DNA from: Neobacillus mesonae
GTDB lineage: Bacteria; Bacillota; Bacilli; Paenibacillales; Paenibacillaceae
Assembly (NCBI GenBank): GCA_023715865.1
Contig: JAMBOW010000016.1
Span: forward strand, 1-48,528
Length of the DNA stretch: 48,528 nt
Reading direction: 5' to 3'
Shown: piece after piece, positions 16,676 to 25,688 of the stretch
Numbering within the stretch: position 1 is the first letter of the stretch
Layout: each line of letters begins with the position of its first letter
The notes under the pieces: generated by a model
Database searches by the model: none
Told to the model about the DNA's origin: nothing
Seen by the model: the letters and a program-made list of their open reading frames with translations, nothing else
Program-made: the position numbers and the translations under genes

Positions 16676-17107
16676 CTAAGCCGTACCTTCGTCCTTATAT
16701 GTAATTCCGATGCTTCCTGTCACTATAGCCTTAAGTCCACCTTTATAAGAAGGAAGCGGCATAAACTCACCGGCTCTCTCCAAATCAATCCAGGCAATTT
16801 CCCCGATTTCCTCTGGAGCATTTATTTGCAGCTTGCCTCCAAGCAGCTGACCGCGGAATGTAAAAAACAGGACATGCTCGTTCCGCTTCTCAATGATGCA
16901 CTCATTCACGGCAGCAAGTTCTCCTACCTTCACATGCAGGCCTGTTTCTTCTTTCGTCTCTCTGACTGCCGCCTGTTCTAATGTCTCGTGTTCCTCTACG
17001 GCACCGCCGGGCAGTGACCAGCGTCCGTTATCCAGGTTGTTAACCATGAGGACCTTGGAGCAGGTTTCATCTGTGATCACGCAGTAGACTACATTCGTTC
17101 TTTGCAT
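16676..17107 (-). CDS. Nudix hydrolase
   Basis: This 143-residue protein has a full Nudix box GX5EX7REUXEEXGU (G35 to L57), with T at the usual bulky position after RE. Nudix enzymes hydrolyse nucleoside diphosphates linked to another moiety using Mg bound by the REXXEE glutamates. ATG 17107 is chosen over 17113 because AGAGGA then has a 6-7 nt spacing. The N-terminal TNVVYCVITDE suggests a MutT/ADP-ribose type, but the substrate cannot be told. An interleaved inverted repeat lies just upstream. Confidence 0.9.
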   Translation of the reverse strand: MQRTNVVYCVITDETCSKVLMVNNLDNGRWSLPGGAVEEHETLEQAAVRETKEETGLHVKVGELAAVNECIIEKRNEHVLFFTFRGQLLGGKLQINAPEEIGEIAWIDLERAGEFMPLPSYKGGLKAIVTGSIGITYKDEGTA

Positions 17108-17130
17108 TCGCATTCCTCTTTCCGTATGTA

Positions 17131-17174
17131 GGTTTGGAAATATACTCCTATTCTATATCCAAACCAGAATAGGA
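17131..17174. repeat. Two interleaved inverted repeats upstream of the Nudix gene
   Basis: GGTTTGGAAATAT (17131-17143) pairs with ATATCCAAACC (17155-17165) allowing one bulge, and TCCTATTC (17146-17153) pairs with GAATAGGA (17167-17174). The arms alternate, so both stems cannot form simply together. They cover the presumed promoter region of the Nudix gene and may be operators. Confidence 0.45.
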
Positions 17175-17302
17175 ACAAGCGTTCCTTTAAATATGGACAT
17201 CATGTCAAAGCCAGCCTTTACAAGAGTGAGCTCCCTTTGGCATGTGATCTGTAACGGCCTGATCTGTTTTGTTATTTTTATGTAAAATCTCATTACATTC
17301 TA

Positions 17303-17330
17303 TTGATTGAAAAAAATTCCATGTTATGAT
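17303..17330 (+). promoter_or_regulatory. Promoter of the tetR-ABC operon
   Basis: TTGATT, a 16-nt spacer and TATGAT (5 of 6 matches) place the start near 17337, inside the dyad operator that follows. Confidence 0.6.
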
Positions 17331-17333
17331 TTA

Positions 17334-17350
17334 ACCGACAGGCAGTCGGT
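17334..17350. promoter_or_regulatory. TetR operator
   Basis: ACCGAC-AGGCA-GTCGGT is a perfect 6-bp dyad with a 5-bp centre, directly after the -10 and 26 bp before the tetR ATG. This position and symmetry fit autorepression by the TetR protein encoded next. Confidence 0.75.
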
Positions 17351-17375
17351 CATTGGAATCGAGGAGGATAAATAG

Positions 17376-18020
17376 ATGAGGATTGTCAAAACAGCCGAAG
17401 AACGGAGAAAGGAAATTCTCGATGCGGCTGAAGATTTATTCAGCAAGCAAGGGTTTAACGGAACGAGTACAAACGATATTCTCGAAAAAGTCGGCATTGC
17501 CCGGGGAACGCTCTATCATCACTTCAAGTCGAAGGAAGACATTATGAATGCGCTGATTGAGCGGTACAGCGACCTTCTTCTAAGCGCTGCACAGCAGGTC
17601 GCCGCAGACAGGAGCATTCCGGTGGTCGAACGCATCATTCGTGTTGTGATGGCTCTCAATTTGAGCGGAGGCAGCACCGAAGAAATAATGGAGCATATTC
17701 ACAAACCGGAGAATGCGCTAATGCATCAGAAGATCCAAAAGGTCATCATTCATGGCGTGACACCGATTATGACAGAAATTATCCGCGAGGGCATCCAGCA
17801 AGGTTTGTTCAACACCCCGTTCCCGTATGAATGTATGGAGATGATCGTGATTTATGCGAATACCGTTTTTGATGAGGATATGGTCGAAATGACCAGCGAG
17901 GAACGAGCAGCACGTATACATGCGTTTGTATTCAACGCAGAAAGGATGCTCGGTGCCGAAAGCGGCAGTCTGATGAGCGTTATGCGAATGTTTGGCAATG
18001 AAGATGAAAGAGAACGGTGA
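17376..18020 (+). CDS. TetR/AcrR family regulator
   Basis: This 214-residue regulator has a helix-turn-helix at about residues 12-58 (TSTNDILEKVGIARGTLYHH) and a ligand-binding C-terminal half. A GAGGAGG site stands 8 nt before the ATG. It precedes an ABC permease (88-bp gap) and ATPase gene in the same direction and sits just behind a dyad operator, so it probably represses its own operon and is released by a substrate of the exporter. The ligand is unknown. Confidence 0.9.
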   Translation: MRIVKTAEERRKEILDAAEDLFSKQGFNGTSTNDILEKVGIARGTLYHHFKSKEDIMNALIERYSDLLLSAAQQVAADRSIPVVERIIRVVMALNLSGGSTEEIMEHIHKPENALMHQKIQKVIIHGVTPIMTEIIREGIQQGLFNTPFPYECMEMIVIYANTVFDEDMVEMTSEERAARIHAFVFNAERMLGAESGSLMSVMRMFGNEDERER

Positions 18021-18108
18021 GCAACTTGAAGCATTTGTAAAATCGGCGAACTGAGCAAATCTTAATTTTACCCGAATAGTTATTTAGCTTGCAGAACAGA
18101 GGTGGCTT

Positions 18109-20427
18109 ATGTATTCAAGAATCATCCGAAATGACATTTTGAAGAGCAAGGCGATTACGCTCACGACCACACTATTTGTTGCTGCCGCAGCTGCGCTTGT
18201 TTCGCTCGCGGCCCTACTTATTGTAAATCTTTCAGGTTCGCTTAACACGCTGATGTCGCAGGCAGAAACTCCGCATTTTATGCAGATGCATTCCGGTGAT
18301 ATAGATATGAAGAGGCTGGCGACATTTTCGGAGCAAAACGACCAAGTCGATGAATATCAAGTGATTGAATTTCTTAATATCGATGGCGCGCAGATCCAGT
18401 TAGGCGATTCATCGCTTGCCAATAGCGTCCAGGACAACGGCTTCAGCACACAGAGCCAAACATTCGATTATCTTCTTGATCTTCAAGGGGAGATCATTAC
18501 CGTAACGGACGGACAGCTATATGTTCCGATCAGCTATATGAGAGACAGCGGCGCAAAGGTCGGCGATAAAGCTGTAGTCGGCGGGAAGGAACTTACCATT
18601 ACAGGCTTTCTTCGCGATTCGCAGATGAATTCCTCGCTCTCCGGCTCAAAGCGATTTCTTGTGAGCGATCATGATTTCGCGGATATAAAAAAACATGGCA
18701 GCACAGAGTATCTCATTGAGTTCAGATTAAAGGATATGTCTGAGCTCTCCTCGTTCGAAACCGCTTATGCCTCAGCAGGACTGGAAGCGAACGGGCCAAC
18801 GGTTACATATCCCCTATTCAAAATGATGAACGCTATTTCAGACGGGATGATGATTGGAATTATTCTTCTCGTCAGCATTCTTATCGTTGCTATTGCGTGG
18901 ATGTGCATTCGTTTTACACTCCTCGCGAAAATCGAAGACGATTACCGTGAAATTGGCGTCATGAAAGCTATAGGAATGCGCATTTCCGACATCAAAAAGA
19001 TCTATCTTGCAAAATATACACTCATTGCTGCATCAGGGAGCATATTCGGTTTTGTCCTTTCGCTGGTATTTAAGGAGATGCTTCTTGAAAATATACGCCT
19101 GTATATGGGAGAAAGCATGAATTCGGCACATGCATTCCTTTTTGGAATCATTGGCATAATGCTTGTTTTCCTTGCCATTGTGACTTATGTCAGCATGGTG
19201 CTGAACCGTTTTAAAAAAATACCGGCTGCGGAAGCGATACGATTTGGCATCTCACAGGACAAAAAGACCGGTGCCAAGCGCTTTACCCTGAACCGAAGCC
19301 GGCTATGGAACACCAATATATTTCTTGGTATAAAAGATGTTCTCGCTAGAAAAAAACTGTACGCCACTATGCTTGCAGTACTGGTCATCTCTTCTTTTAT
19401 TCTGATTGTGCCGCAGAATCTCTACAACACGATCTCCTCCAAAAGCTTCACCAGCTACATGGGCATCGGAAACTACGATATGCGCATTGACATACAGCAA
19501 GCTGGTAATATTTCCGATTTATCTGCTCAAATCGCGAACACGATGAAAGGCGACAGTGCGATTTCCAAATACACCGTGCTGACGACAAAGACTTTTCAGA
19601 CAAGAACTGAGGAAGGAACAGAGGAGAATATTAAAGTTGAACTCGGTGACCATTCGATATTCCCTATCGCTTATACCGAGGGCGGTGCACCGGTTGCAGA
19701 ACATGAAATCGCGCTTTCGGCCTTAAACGCCAAGGAAATGGACAAAATCGTCGGAGATAAGCTAGCACTGGTCATCAATGGGAAGAAAACAGATCTTACC
19801 GTGACTGGGATCTATTCCGACATCACCAACGGGGGCAAGACCGCAAAGGCCGTATTCACCGACAGTTCGGTGCCTATTATGTGGAGCATCATCTGCGCCG
19901 AGCTCTTGGACAAAACCGTTACAGACCATAGAGTGTCGGAGTATGCCGCTATGTTTGAACAAGCCAGAGTTACAGACATTGATGAATATGTTACCCAAAC
20001 ATTCGGTTCAACCATAAGCTCTGTCGAAAAAGCCTCCTATGCCGCAGCATTTACAGCCCTGATCGTCATCGTACTGATCACTCTAATATTTATGAAGCTG
20101 CTTGTTGCCAAGGACCGCTATTCCATAGCCCTCATGAAGGCATTTGGTTTTACAAACTCTGATATTAAAGCGCAGTATGTTGCACGATCGGCATTTGTTC
20201 TTATTGTGGGCATTGCTCTTGGCACGCTTCTCGCGAACACACTCGGAGAGCTGCTTGCAGGTGCGGCGATCTCTTCATTCGGAGCATCGACGTTTCATTT
20301 TACAGTGGATCCGTTTTCGGCGTATCTGCTTAGCCCGCTGATGATAATCTGTTTGGTCCTGATTGCGACCATCATCGGCACATCAGGCACTGAAAGAATC
20401 CAAATTTTTGAGAATATAAAGGGGTAG
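18109..20427 (+). CDS. ABC transporter permease, FtsX/MacB type
   Basis: This 772-residue permease has an N-terminal helix (about 17-39), a large extracytoplasmic domain (about 45-240), three helices (about 250-272, 302-325, 343-366), then a second unit with a helix near 420-440, an extracytoplasmic domain and three helices (about 650-670, 697-722, 745-768). Two FtsX modules in one chain are typical of exporters of lipids, peptides or antibiotics (COG0577). The conserved cytoplasmic motif EIGVMKAIGMRISDIKKIY, the coupling region after the second helix, is present, and its second copy reads IALMKAFGFTNSDIKAQY. It is co-transcribed with the ATPase 4 bp downstream. Confidence 0.92.
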   Translation: MYSRIIRNDILKSKAITLTTTLFVAAAAALVSLAALLIVNLSGSLNTLMSQAETPHFMQMHSGDIDMKRLATFSEQNDQVDEYQVIEFLNIDGAQIQLGDSSLANSVQDNGFSTQSQTFDYLLDLQGEIITVTDGQLYVPISYMRDSGAKVGDKAVVGGKELTITGFLRDSQMNSSLSGSKRFLVSDHDFADIKKHGSTEYLIEFRLKDMSELSSFETAYASAGLEANGPTVTYPLFKMMNAISDGMMIGIILLVSILIVAIAWMCIRFTLLAKIEDDYREIGVMKAIGMRISDIKKIYLAKYTLIAASGSIFGFVLSLVFKEMLLENIRLYMGESMNSAHAFLFGIIGIMLVFLAIVTYVSMVLNRFKKIPAAEAIRFGISQDKKTGAKRFTLNRSRLWNTNIFLGIKDVLARKKLYATMLAVLVISSFILIVPQNLYNTISSKSFTSYMGIGNYDMRIDIQQAGNISDLSAQIANTMKGDSAISKYTVLTTKTFQTRTEEGTEENIKVELGDHSIFPIAYTEGGAPVAEHEIALSALNAKEMDKIVGDKLALVINGKKTDLTVTGIYSDITNGGKTAKAVFTDSSVPIMWSIICAELLDKTVTDHRVSEYAAMFEQARVTDIDEYVTQTFGSTISSVEKASYAAAFTALIVIVLITLIFMKLLVAKDRYSIALMKAFGFTNSDIKAQYVARSAFVLIVGIALGTLLANTLGELLAGAAISSFGASTFHFTVDPFSAYLLSPLMIICLVLIATIIGTSGTERIQIFENIKG

Positions 20428-20431
20428 GCAT

Positions 20432-21190
20432 ATGAAGAAGATGATCATCGGTGAGCAAATCGTCAAATCGTTTGGTGAAGAAGGTGAACAACGCCATGTT
20501 CTCGACGGCGTGTCTGTTGAAATGGGCGAGGGTGAGTTCGTTGCAATTATGGGACCTTCAGGTTCAGGAAAATCAACACTATTGTTTGCTCTGAGCGGAA
20601 CAGATGCTGTGAATAGCGGTAAGGTCATCTTTGACGGCATGAATCTATCAGCGGCCTCTGAAGATGAGCTTGCAGATATTCGCCGAACCCGAATGGGATT
20701 TATTTTTCAGCAGCCTACCATGCTGAAAAATTTAAATATCCTCGACAACATCATTTTGCCGTCTATGCGCGGAAACCGAAAAAACGCCGCTGCCATTTCG
20801 GCAAAGGCAAAGTCGCTGATGGCAAGAGCAGGCATTGCAGAGCTCGAGAATCGGGACATCACACAGCTGTCAGGAGGCCAGCTCCAGCGGGCGGGCATCT
20901 GCCGTGCCCTGATGGCAAGTCCAAAAATCATCTTCGGCGATGAGCCTACAGGAGCACTCAATTCCAAAACTGCCCAGGAGATTATGGACATCTTTTCTGA
21001 AATAAACGCAGAAGGGACAGCGGTTATGCTGGTTACTCATGACGCGAAGGTTGCAGCGAGAACGGAACGGATCTTGTTCATGAGGGATGGCAAAATATTA
21101 AGCGAGCTGAAGCTGATGAAGTATAACGGAACAGATCTGGACAGCAGGGTCGAGAACGTAATGAAAAACATGCGGGAAATCGGAATTTAG
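20432..21190 (+). CDS. ABC transporter ATP-binding protein
   Basis: This 252-residue ATPase of the MacB/LolD group has Walker A GPSGSGKST (about 41-49), Q-loop FQQPT, signature LSGGQLQRAGICRAL (about 145-159), Walker B IIFGDEP with the catalytic glutamate, and the switch histidine in VTHD. It powers the FtsX-type permease encoded immediately upstream, and the pair probably exports a toxic or signalling compound under TetR control. No sensor kinase of the BceRS type is next to it, so it differs from Bce modules. Confidence 0.95.
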   Translation: MKKMIIGEQIVKSFGEEGEQRHVLDGVSVEMGEGEFVAIMGPSGSGKSTLLFALSGTDAVNSGKVIFDGMNLSAASEDELADIRRTRMGFIFQQPTMLKNLNILDNIILPSMRGNRKNAAAISAKAKSLMARAGIAELENRDITQLSGGQLQRAGICRALMASPKIIFGDEPTGALNSKTAQEIMDIFSEINAEGTAVMLVTHDAKVAARTERILFMRDGKILSELKLMKYNGTDLDSRVENVMKNMREIGI

Positions 21191-21225
21191 GTGTACCGAT
21201 AGAATCCGGAGCAGCCAATAGAAAC

Positions 21226-21255
21226 AACCCGCAGTGCTAATTAGCCCTGCGGGTT
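21226..21255. terminator. Terminator between convergent ABC and GH3 genes
   Basis: A 9-bp AACCCGCAG/CTGCGGGTT stem with a 12-nt loop is followed on plus by ACTTTCTCT and on minus by GTTTCT. It ends the ABC operon and may work in both directions. Confidence 0.8.
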
Positions 21256-21307
21256 ACTTTCTCTCCTTGATACTAAGTTAGGGCAGATCTAATGAATAGA
21301 AAATTCA

Positions 21308-23596
21308 TCATTGATCCAACGCATTTAACTTACGAATCAGCTCTTCCAATTGCTCCTCTGAGAACGAACCGCCGCTGAAAACGACCATATTGCGGAGCGG
21401 CAGATACTTCATCATTGCACCCATCATGTCTGCGGAAGTATCTTCCTCATCGCCTTCACCCATCTGTGCGAATTGCTTCGCCATCTCGTCAGCAGCTTCC
21501 TTCACGATCGCTGCCGAATCTTCATGAGCAAGGATGTCTCCGATGGTCGTGTTCCGAGTGAATACACGTTTGGGCTGCTTAGAAGTTGATTCTACGCGAA
21601 CCGTCTCTGTGAGTTCAATAGCCGCAGAAGATCTGCCTGCCAAAATCTCGAATTCGCCAGATTCTACATACCAATCCTTCAAATCTACATTATAGTAAGC
21701 AAATGCACGTTTGCCCAGCGTCATCGTAACTGTCTTGGTCTCTCCTGGAGCAAGCTCCACTTTGCCAAAGCCCTTCAGTTCCTTATCCGGACGAGTTACG
21801 CTGCTTTCTACATCACGAACATACAGCTGAACGATTTCCTTTCCAGCTAATTTACCAGTATTCGTCACATCCACGCTTACTTCAACCGTATCGGTATCCT
21901 TGAATTGTTTAGCGCTGATACTCAAATTGCTGTATTTAAAGGTTGTATAGCTAAGTCCATGTCCGAATGGGAATAAGGTTTCGGTCTTGGTCTTGTCATA
22001 GTAACGGTAGCCTACAAACAGGCCTTCCCGATACTCTACCTTATCTCCTTCACCCGGGAAGTAAAGATAGGAAGGATTATCTTCCAAACGTTTAGGGAAG
22101 GACTCCGCAAGCTTACCCGACGGGCTTACTTCACCGAACAGAAGGTCAGCTACCGCACCGCCAAATGCCTGACCAGCAAGATATCCTTCCAGAACGGCTT
22201 TGACCGATGGAAGCCAAGGCATTTCAACAGGTGAGCCATTGCTTAATATGACAACCGTATTCGGCTGAACTTCGGCAACGGCCTCGATCAGACGATGATG
22301 ATTGTCCGGCAGACACATATGGGAGCGATCATACCCCTCCGATTCATAACGATCTGGAAGTCCTGCAAACACTACGGCTACATCAGCTTGCTTCGCCGCT
22401 TCCTGAGCTTCCTTGATTAATTCATCATTAGGTGCATCTTCTTCAATGTTATAGCCTTTTGTATAAGTAAAGCTTGCTGCATCTCCTGCAAGCTTCTTCA
22501 TCTCTTCTCTTACATCATCTTTACGAGTTGGATTAATATGCGAGCTTCCTCCACCCTGATAACGCGGTTTCTCTGCAAAAGCCCCGATTAATGCAATGTT
22601 CCCTGCTTTTTTAAGCGGCAGCACTTCATCCTCGTTCTTCAGGAGCACCATGGTATCGGCCGCCACTTTACGGGCAAGCTGATGATGCTGGTCTTTATCA
22701 TAGGTCGCATTTTCTTTTTTGTGTTCCACGACCTTAGCGATTAAGGTTAATATCCGCTCTACGGCTTGATCTAGTTTTTCCAAAGGAAGCGTTCCATCCT
22801 CGATGGCTTTGATTACTTTCTTTGTCCCAACTCCGCCGGAGGATGGCATTTCCAGCTCATTTCCTGCCTTGATTGAATATGCTGCCTCATTAACGCCGCC
22901 CCAATCGGAAACGACCATGCCCTCATGACCCCATTCACCTTTCAATATATCAGTCAGCAGATACTCATTCTCTGCTGCATAAGTACCGTTAATCCGGTTA
23001 TAGGAAGTCATGACCGTCCAAGGCTGTGCATTTTTGACAACACCTTCGAAGGCAGCCAGGTAAATTTCACGGAGGGTGCGCTCATCTACGATCGCATCCG
23101 TGCTCATCCGGCGATGCTCCTGATTGTTAACGGCAAAGTGCTTAAGGGATGTGCCCACGCCCTGGCTTTGAACACCTTTGACATGGCTCGTTGCCATTTC
23201 AGATGCCAAATACGGATCCTCGGAAAAATACTCGAAATTGCGTCCGCCCAGCGGGGACCGCTTAATGTTCACACCAGGTCCAAGAATAACACCAACATCC
23301 TCGGCCTGTGTCTCTTCTCCTAATGCTGCGCCCACCTGTTCAACCAAGTCACGATCCCAAGTGCTTGCAAGACCCGATGCTGTCGGAAAAGCTGTAGCTG
23401 GAACACTGGCATTCAGCCCAAGATGGTCTGCACTGCCGTCCTGCTTGCGCAGTCCGTGCGGCCCGTCAGTCACCATAATGGAAGGCACACCAAGTCTTTC
23501 GATCCCTTTTAAATTCCAAAAATCCTTTCCGGATATAAGTGACGCTTTTTCCTCAAGTGTCATCTGGCTTAGAATTTCATTAACATTTAGTTTCAT
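21308..23596 (-). CDS. Glycoside hydrolase family 3 (beta-glucosidase-like)
   Basis: This 762-residue GH3 enzyme has no signal peptide, so it is cytoplasmic. The N-terminal barrel carries MVTDGPHGLRKQ (41-52), the KHFAVNNQE motif (152-160) and the nucleophile D231 in VVSDWGG. The middle alpha/beta sandwich has ALIGAFAEKPRYQGGGSSH. A fibronectin-III-like domain (about 560-650) ends the typical three-domain core, followed by a less usual tail of about 100 residues containing an acidic GEGDEEDTSADMM segment. Likely substrates are beta-glucosides or xylosides. It diverges from an AraC regulator gene, its probable activator. Confidence 0.92.
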   Translation of the reverse strand: MKLNVNEILSQMTLEEKASLISGKDFWNLKGIERLGVPSIMVTDGPHGLRKQDGSADHLGLNASVPATAFPTASGLASTWDRDLVEQVGAALGEETQAEDVGVILGPGVNIKRSPLGGRNFEYFSEDPYLASEMATSHVKGVQSQGVGTSLKHFAVNNQEHRRMSTDAIVDERTLREIYLAAFEGVVKNAQPWTVMTSYNRINGTYAAENEYLLTDILKGEWGHEGMVVSDWGGVNEAAYSIKAGNELEMPSSGGVGTKKVIKAIEDGTLPLEKLDQAVERILTLIAKVVEHKKENATYDKDQHHQLARKVAADTMVLLKNEDEVLPLKKAGNIALIGAFAEKPRYQGGGSSHINPTRKDDVREEMKKLAGDAASFTYTKGYNIEEDAPNDELIKEAQEAAKQADVAVVFAGLPDRYESEGYDRSHMCLPDNHHRLIEAVAEVQPNTVVILSNGSPVEMPWLPSVKAVLEGYLAGQAFGGAVADLLFGEVSPSGKLAESFPKRLEDNPSYLYFPGEGDKVEYREGLFVGYRYYDKTKTETLFPFGHGLSYTTFKYSNLSISAKQFKDTDTVEVSVDVTNTGKLAGKEIVQLYVRDVESSVTRPDKELKGFGKVELAPGETKTVTMTLGKRAFAYYNVDLKDWYVESGEFEILAGRSSAAIELTETVRVESTSKQPKRVFTRNTTIGDILAHEDSAAIVKEAADEMAKQFAQMGEGDEEDTSADMMGAMMKYLPLRNMVVFSGGSFSEEQLEELIRKLNALDQ

Positions 23597-23677
23597 AGAA
23601 GGACTGCACCCCTTTAGGTCGATATTTTGATATATAAGATATTGTTAAGAACATGAAATCACTTTATTTGTTTCCGA

Positions 23678-23702
23678 ATATAGGTCTATAGTAAGATATA
23701 GG
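23678..23702. repeat. Direct repeat in the GH3/AraC divergent promoter region
   Basis: ATATAGG occurs at 23678-23684 and 23696-23702, spaced 18 bp, with further matches after each copy (TATAG and TACAG). Direct repeats are the usual form of AraC-family operators, so these may be binding sites of the adjacent regulator. Confidence 0.35.
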
Positions 23703-23770
23703 CATACAGATTTATGGTATTATTTTTCGATTTTTATCATTAATTTTAACTCATTTGGAGTGTGTACTTC

Positions 23771-25027
23771 ATGAAAAATTCCAATGATTTTCAAATCATC
23801 AGTGAGCTTGTGTTTCATGCCTATCAAGTGCCTATGATGCTGATAACCCCGAATCAATGCGTGCAGAGAGTGCATAGCTATAATGAGGCGCCTGCGGCCA
23901 TATATCCCAAAACGGAGGAAATGCTGAATTCACTGTTACATACGGAGGAACATGAAATTCAAGATATGCCTCTGGTTAAAACCACTTCACTCGGTGAATA
24001 TTTTATCGTATTACATCTGGTTGACGAACCAGGAACCTACCAGGGAAAGTGGATTGCCGGACCACTTCTGCTTGAGCCCTATTCTAAAGATGTTATTTTA
24101 AGTTTGATGTACGATGTAAATGCTCCAATATATCAATATGAATCATGGAAATATTATTTCAGCCAATTAACAGTAATGAACCGTAAGAAGCTGCAGCATC
24201 TGGGTGAACTCATGTATTACCTGGCAAACCGCAGGCCGCTTGACGGGAGCGTCATGATGAAGCAGCAGATCACCTATGTTGCGGAGGCAGAAGAGAATAC
24301 CGAGCTGGAAAAAGAGATTGAACAGGAAGTGACGATGCGTCGTGACCATGAACGTTACCATCATGAGCTGACACAAGAGGAAGCTCTCTTCTCCTGTATC
24401 CGTGAAGGTGACCCAGAGAAATTGATCGCCGTGTTATCTACATCGGACCTTCCGAGCAACGTTGTCTTGTCCAAGAGGAGCCACATCAGAAGCCAAAAAA
24501 ATCTCGCGATCAGTGGCATTACACTCGCAACTCGTGCCGCTATGAAGGGCGGCTTGCTGCCAGAACTTGCATACACGCTCAGTGATGTATATATCCGCCG
24601 AATTGAAGAGCTGAAGAATCCCAAGGAAGTGGAACAGCTTCAGCAGGAAGCTTTGATTGAATTTACAGAACGGGTCAAGAATAGCAGGACAAGCCATTTT
24701 TCCAAAGAAATCGCGGATTGCACATCATATATCTATAACCATCTGCTGGAGGAGCTGACACTAAGTCGTCTTTCGGCACAAGTGAATTTGACCCCCAGCT
24801 ATTTATCGACCTTATTCAAAAAGGAGACCGGGATATCGATTACCGATTACATTCAGAGGGAACGTATTGCTGAGGCCAAAAAGATGTTAAAATATACAGC
24901 ACTTCCTCTTTCCGATATTTGTACCCGGCTGAATTTTAATGATCAGAGCTACTTTACAAGAGTTTTCAAAAAATGGACTGGGGTAACCCCTCTTCAATAC
25001 CGCAAAAAAACGGGGATACGCGAGTAG
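23771..25027 (+). CDS. AraC family transcriptional regulator
   Basis: This 418-residue protein has a long N-terminal sensor region (about 1-300) with no motif I can name and a C-terminal AraC DNA-binding domain (about 315-415) containing LSRLSAQVNLTPSYLSTLFK and a second helix-turn-helix ending in GVTPLQYRK. The frame opens at GTG 23762, but ATG 23771 has GGAG about 10 nt upstream. It is divergent from the GH3 gene, so it probably controls that gene in response to a sugar signal. Its 3' end carries the terminator of the convergent hydrolase gene. Confidence 0.9.
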   Translation: MKNSNDFQIISELVFHAYQVPMMLITPNQCVQRVHSYNEAPAAIYPKTEEMLNSLLHTEEHEIQDMPLVKTTSLGEYFIVLHLVDEPGTYQGKWIAGPLLLEPYSKDVILSLMYDVNAPIYQYESWKYYFSQLTVMNRKKLQHLGELMYYLANRRPLDGSVMMKQQITYVAEAEENTELEKEIEQEVTMRRDHERYHHELTQEEALFSCIREGDPEKLIAVLSTSDLPSNVVLSKRSHIRSQKNLAISGITLATRAAMKGGLLPELAYTLSDVYIRRIEELKNPKEVEQLQQEALIEFTERVKNSRTSHFSKEIADCTSYIYNHLLEELTLSRLSAQVNLTPSYLSTLFKKETGISITDYIQRERIAEAKKMLKYTALPLSDICTRLNFNDQSYFTRVFKKWTGVTPLQYRKKTGIRE

Positions 25028-25060
25028 CCACTTTAGCGTGACAACTTCAGTATCCCCGTT
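25004..25060 (-). terminator. Terminator of the mhqD-like gene, partly inside araC
   Basis: AACGGGGATAC (25009-25019) pairs perfectly with GTATCCCCGTT (25050-25060). On minus the stem is followed by TTTTTTT, so it terminates the hydrolase transcript. Its distal arm and T run lie within the last codons of the convergent araC gene. Confidence 0.85.
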
Positions 25061-25070
25061 ATATGGAAGC

Positions 25071-25688
25071 TTAAGCTTTGAATTGATCCTTAAACCAGGC
25101 AGCTGCACTAACCACTTCGGTTCGGCTCAGCTGGTGGCCGTTATTCTCCCAATGTACTTTCACGTCAGCGCCTGCATTTTTCAACAGCTCCTCAAGCTCC
25201 TCGGATTCCTGCGGAGCGCACATAGGGTCGTTTCTACCTGCTGCTATAAAGACAGGGGCGCCAGCTAAATCCGGCAGTACAATATCCCGCAGCGGTACCA
25301 TAGGATGGTGCAGGATAGCTCCTTTCAGCGAATCCGCATAATGGAACAACAAACTGCCCGCTATATTAGCACCGTTGGAATAGCCGATGGCAACAACATT
25401 ACGGCGGTCAAAGCCGTATTTCTCAGCTGCTTCGTCCAGGAACTCATGCAGCTCCTTGGTGCGGAAGATCAGATCTTCGATATCAAATACACCTTCAGCA
25501 AGGCGGCGGAAAAAGCGCGGCATTCCGTGTTCACTTACGTTGCCTCTCACGCCGAGCACATTGGACTCAGGTGATACCAGTTCTGCCAGTGGAAGAAGAT
25601 CCGTCTCCGTTCCACCCGTGCCATGGAGCAATAGAATGGTCGGTGCTAATGAATTACTGCCTTCACGATATATATGCTTCATAGTCAT
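25071..25688 (-). CDS. mhqD: Alpha/beta hydrolase, MhqD-like carboxylesterase
   Basis: This 205-residue esterase/phospholipase-type hydrolase has its catalytic triad visible as S104 (GYSNGAN), D154 (GRNDPM) and H185 (NNGHQLS), with oxyanion motif LLLHGTGG (19-26). Its ATG overlaps the stop of the upstream dioxygenase gene as ATGA, with AGGAGG inside that gene, so translation is coupled. In B. subtilis, MhqD with MhqO-type dioxygenases belongs to the MhqR regulon for defence against quinones and catechols; the same pairing supports the symbol, by resemblance only. Confidence 0.8.
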   Translation of the reverse strand: MTMKHIYREGSNSLAPTILLLHGTGGTETDLLPLAELVSPESNVLGVRGNVSEHGMPRFFRRLAEGVFDIEDLIFRTKELHEFLDEAAEKYGFDRRNVVAIGYSNGANIAGSLLFHYADSLKGAILHHPMVPLRDIVLPDLAGAPVFIAAGRNDPMCAPQESEELEELLKNAGADVKVHWENNGHQLSRTEVVSAAAWFKDQFKA

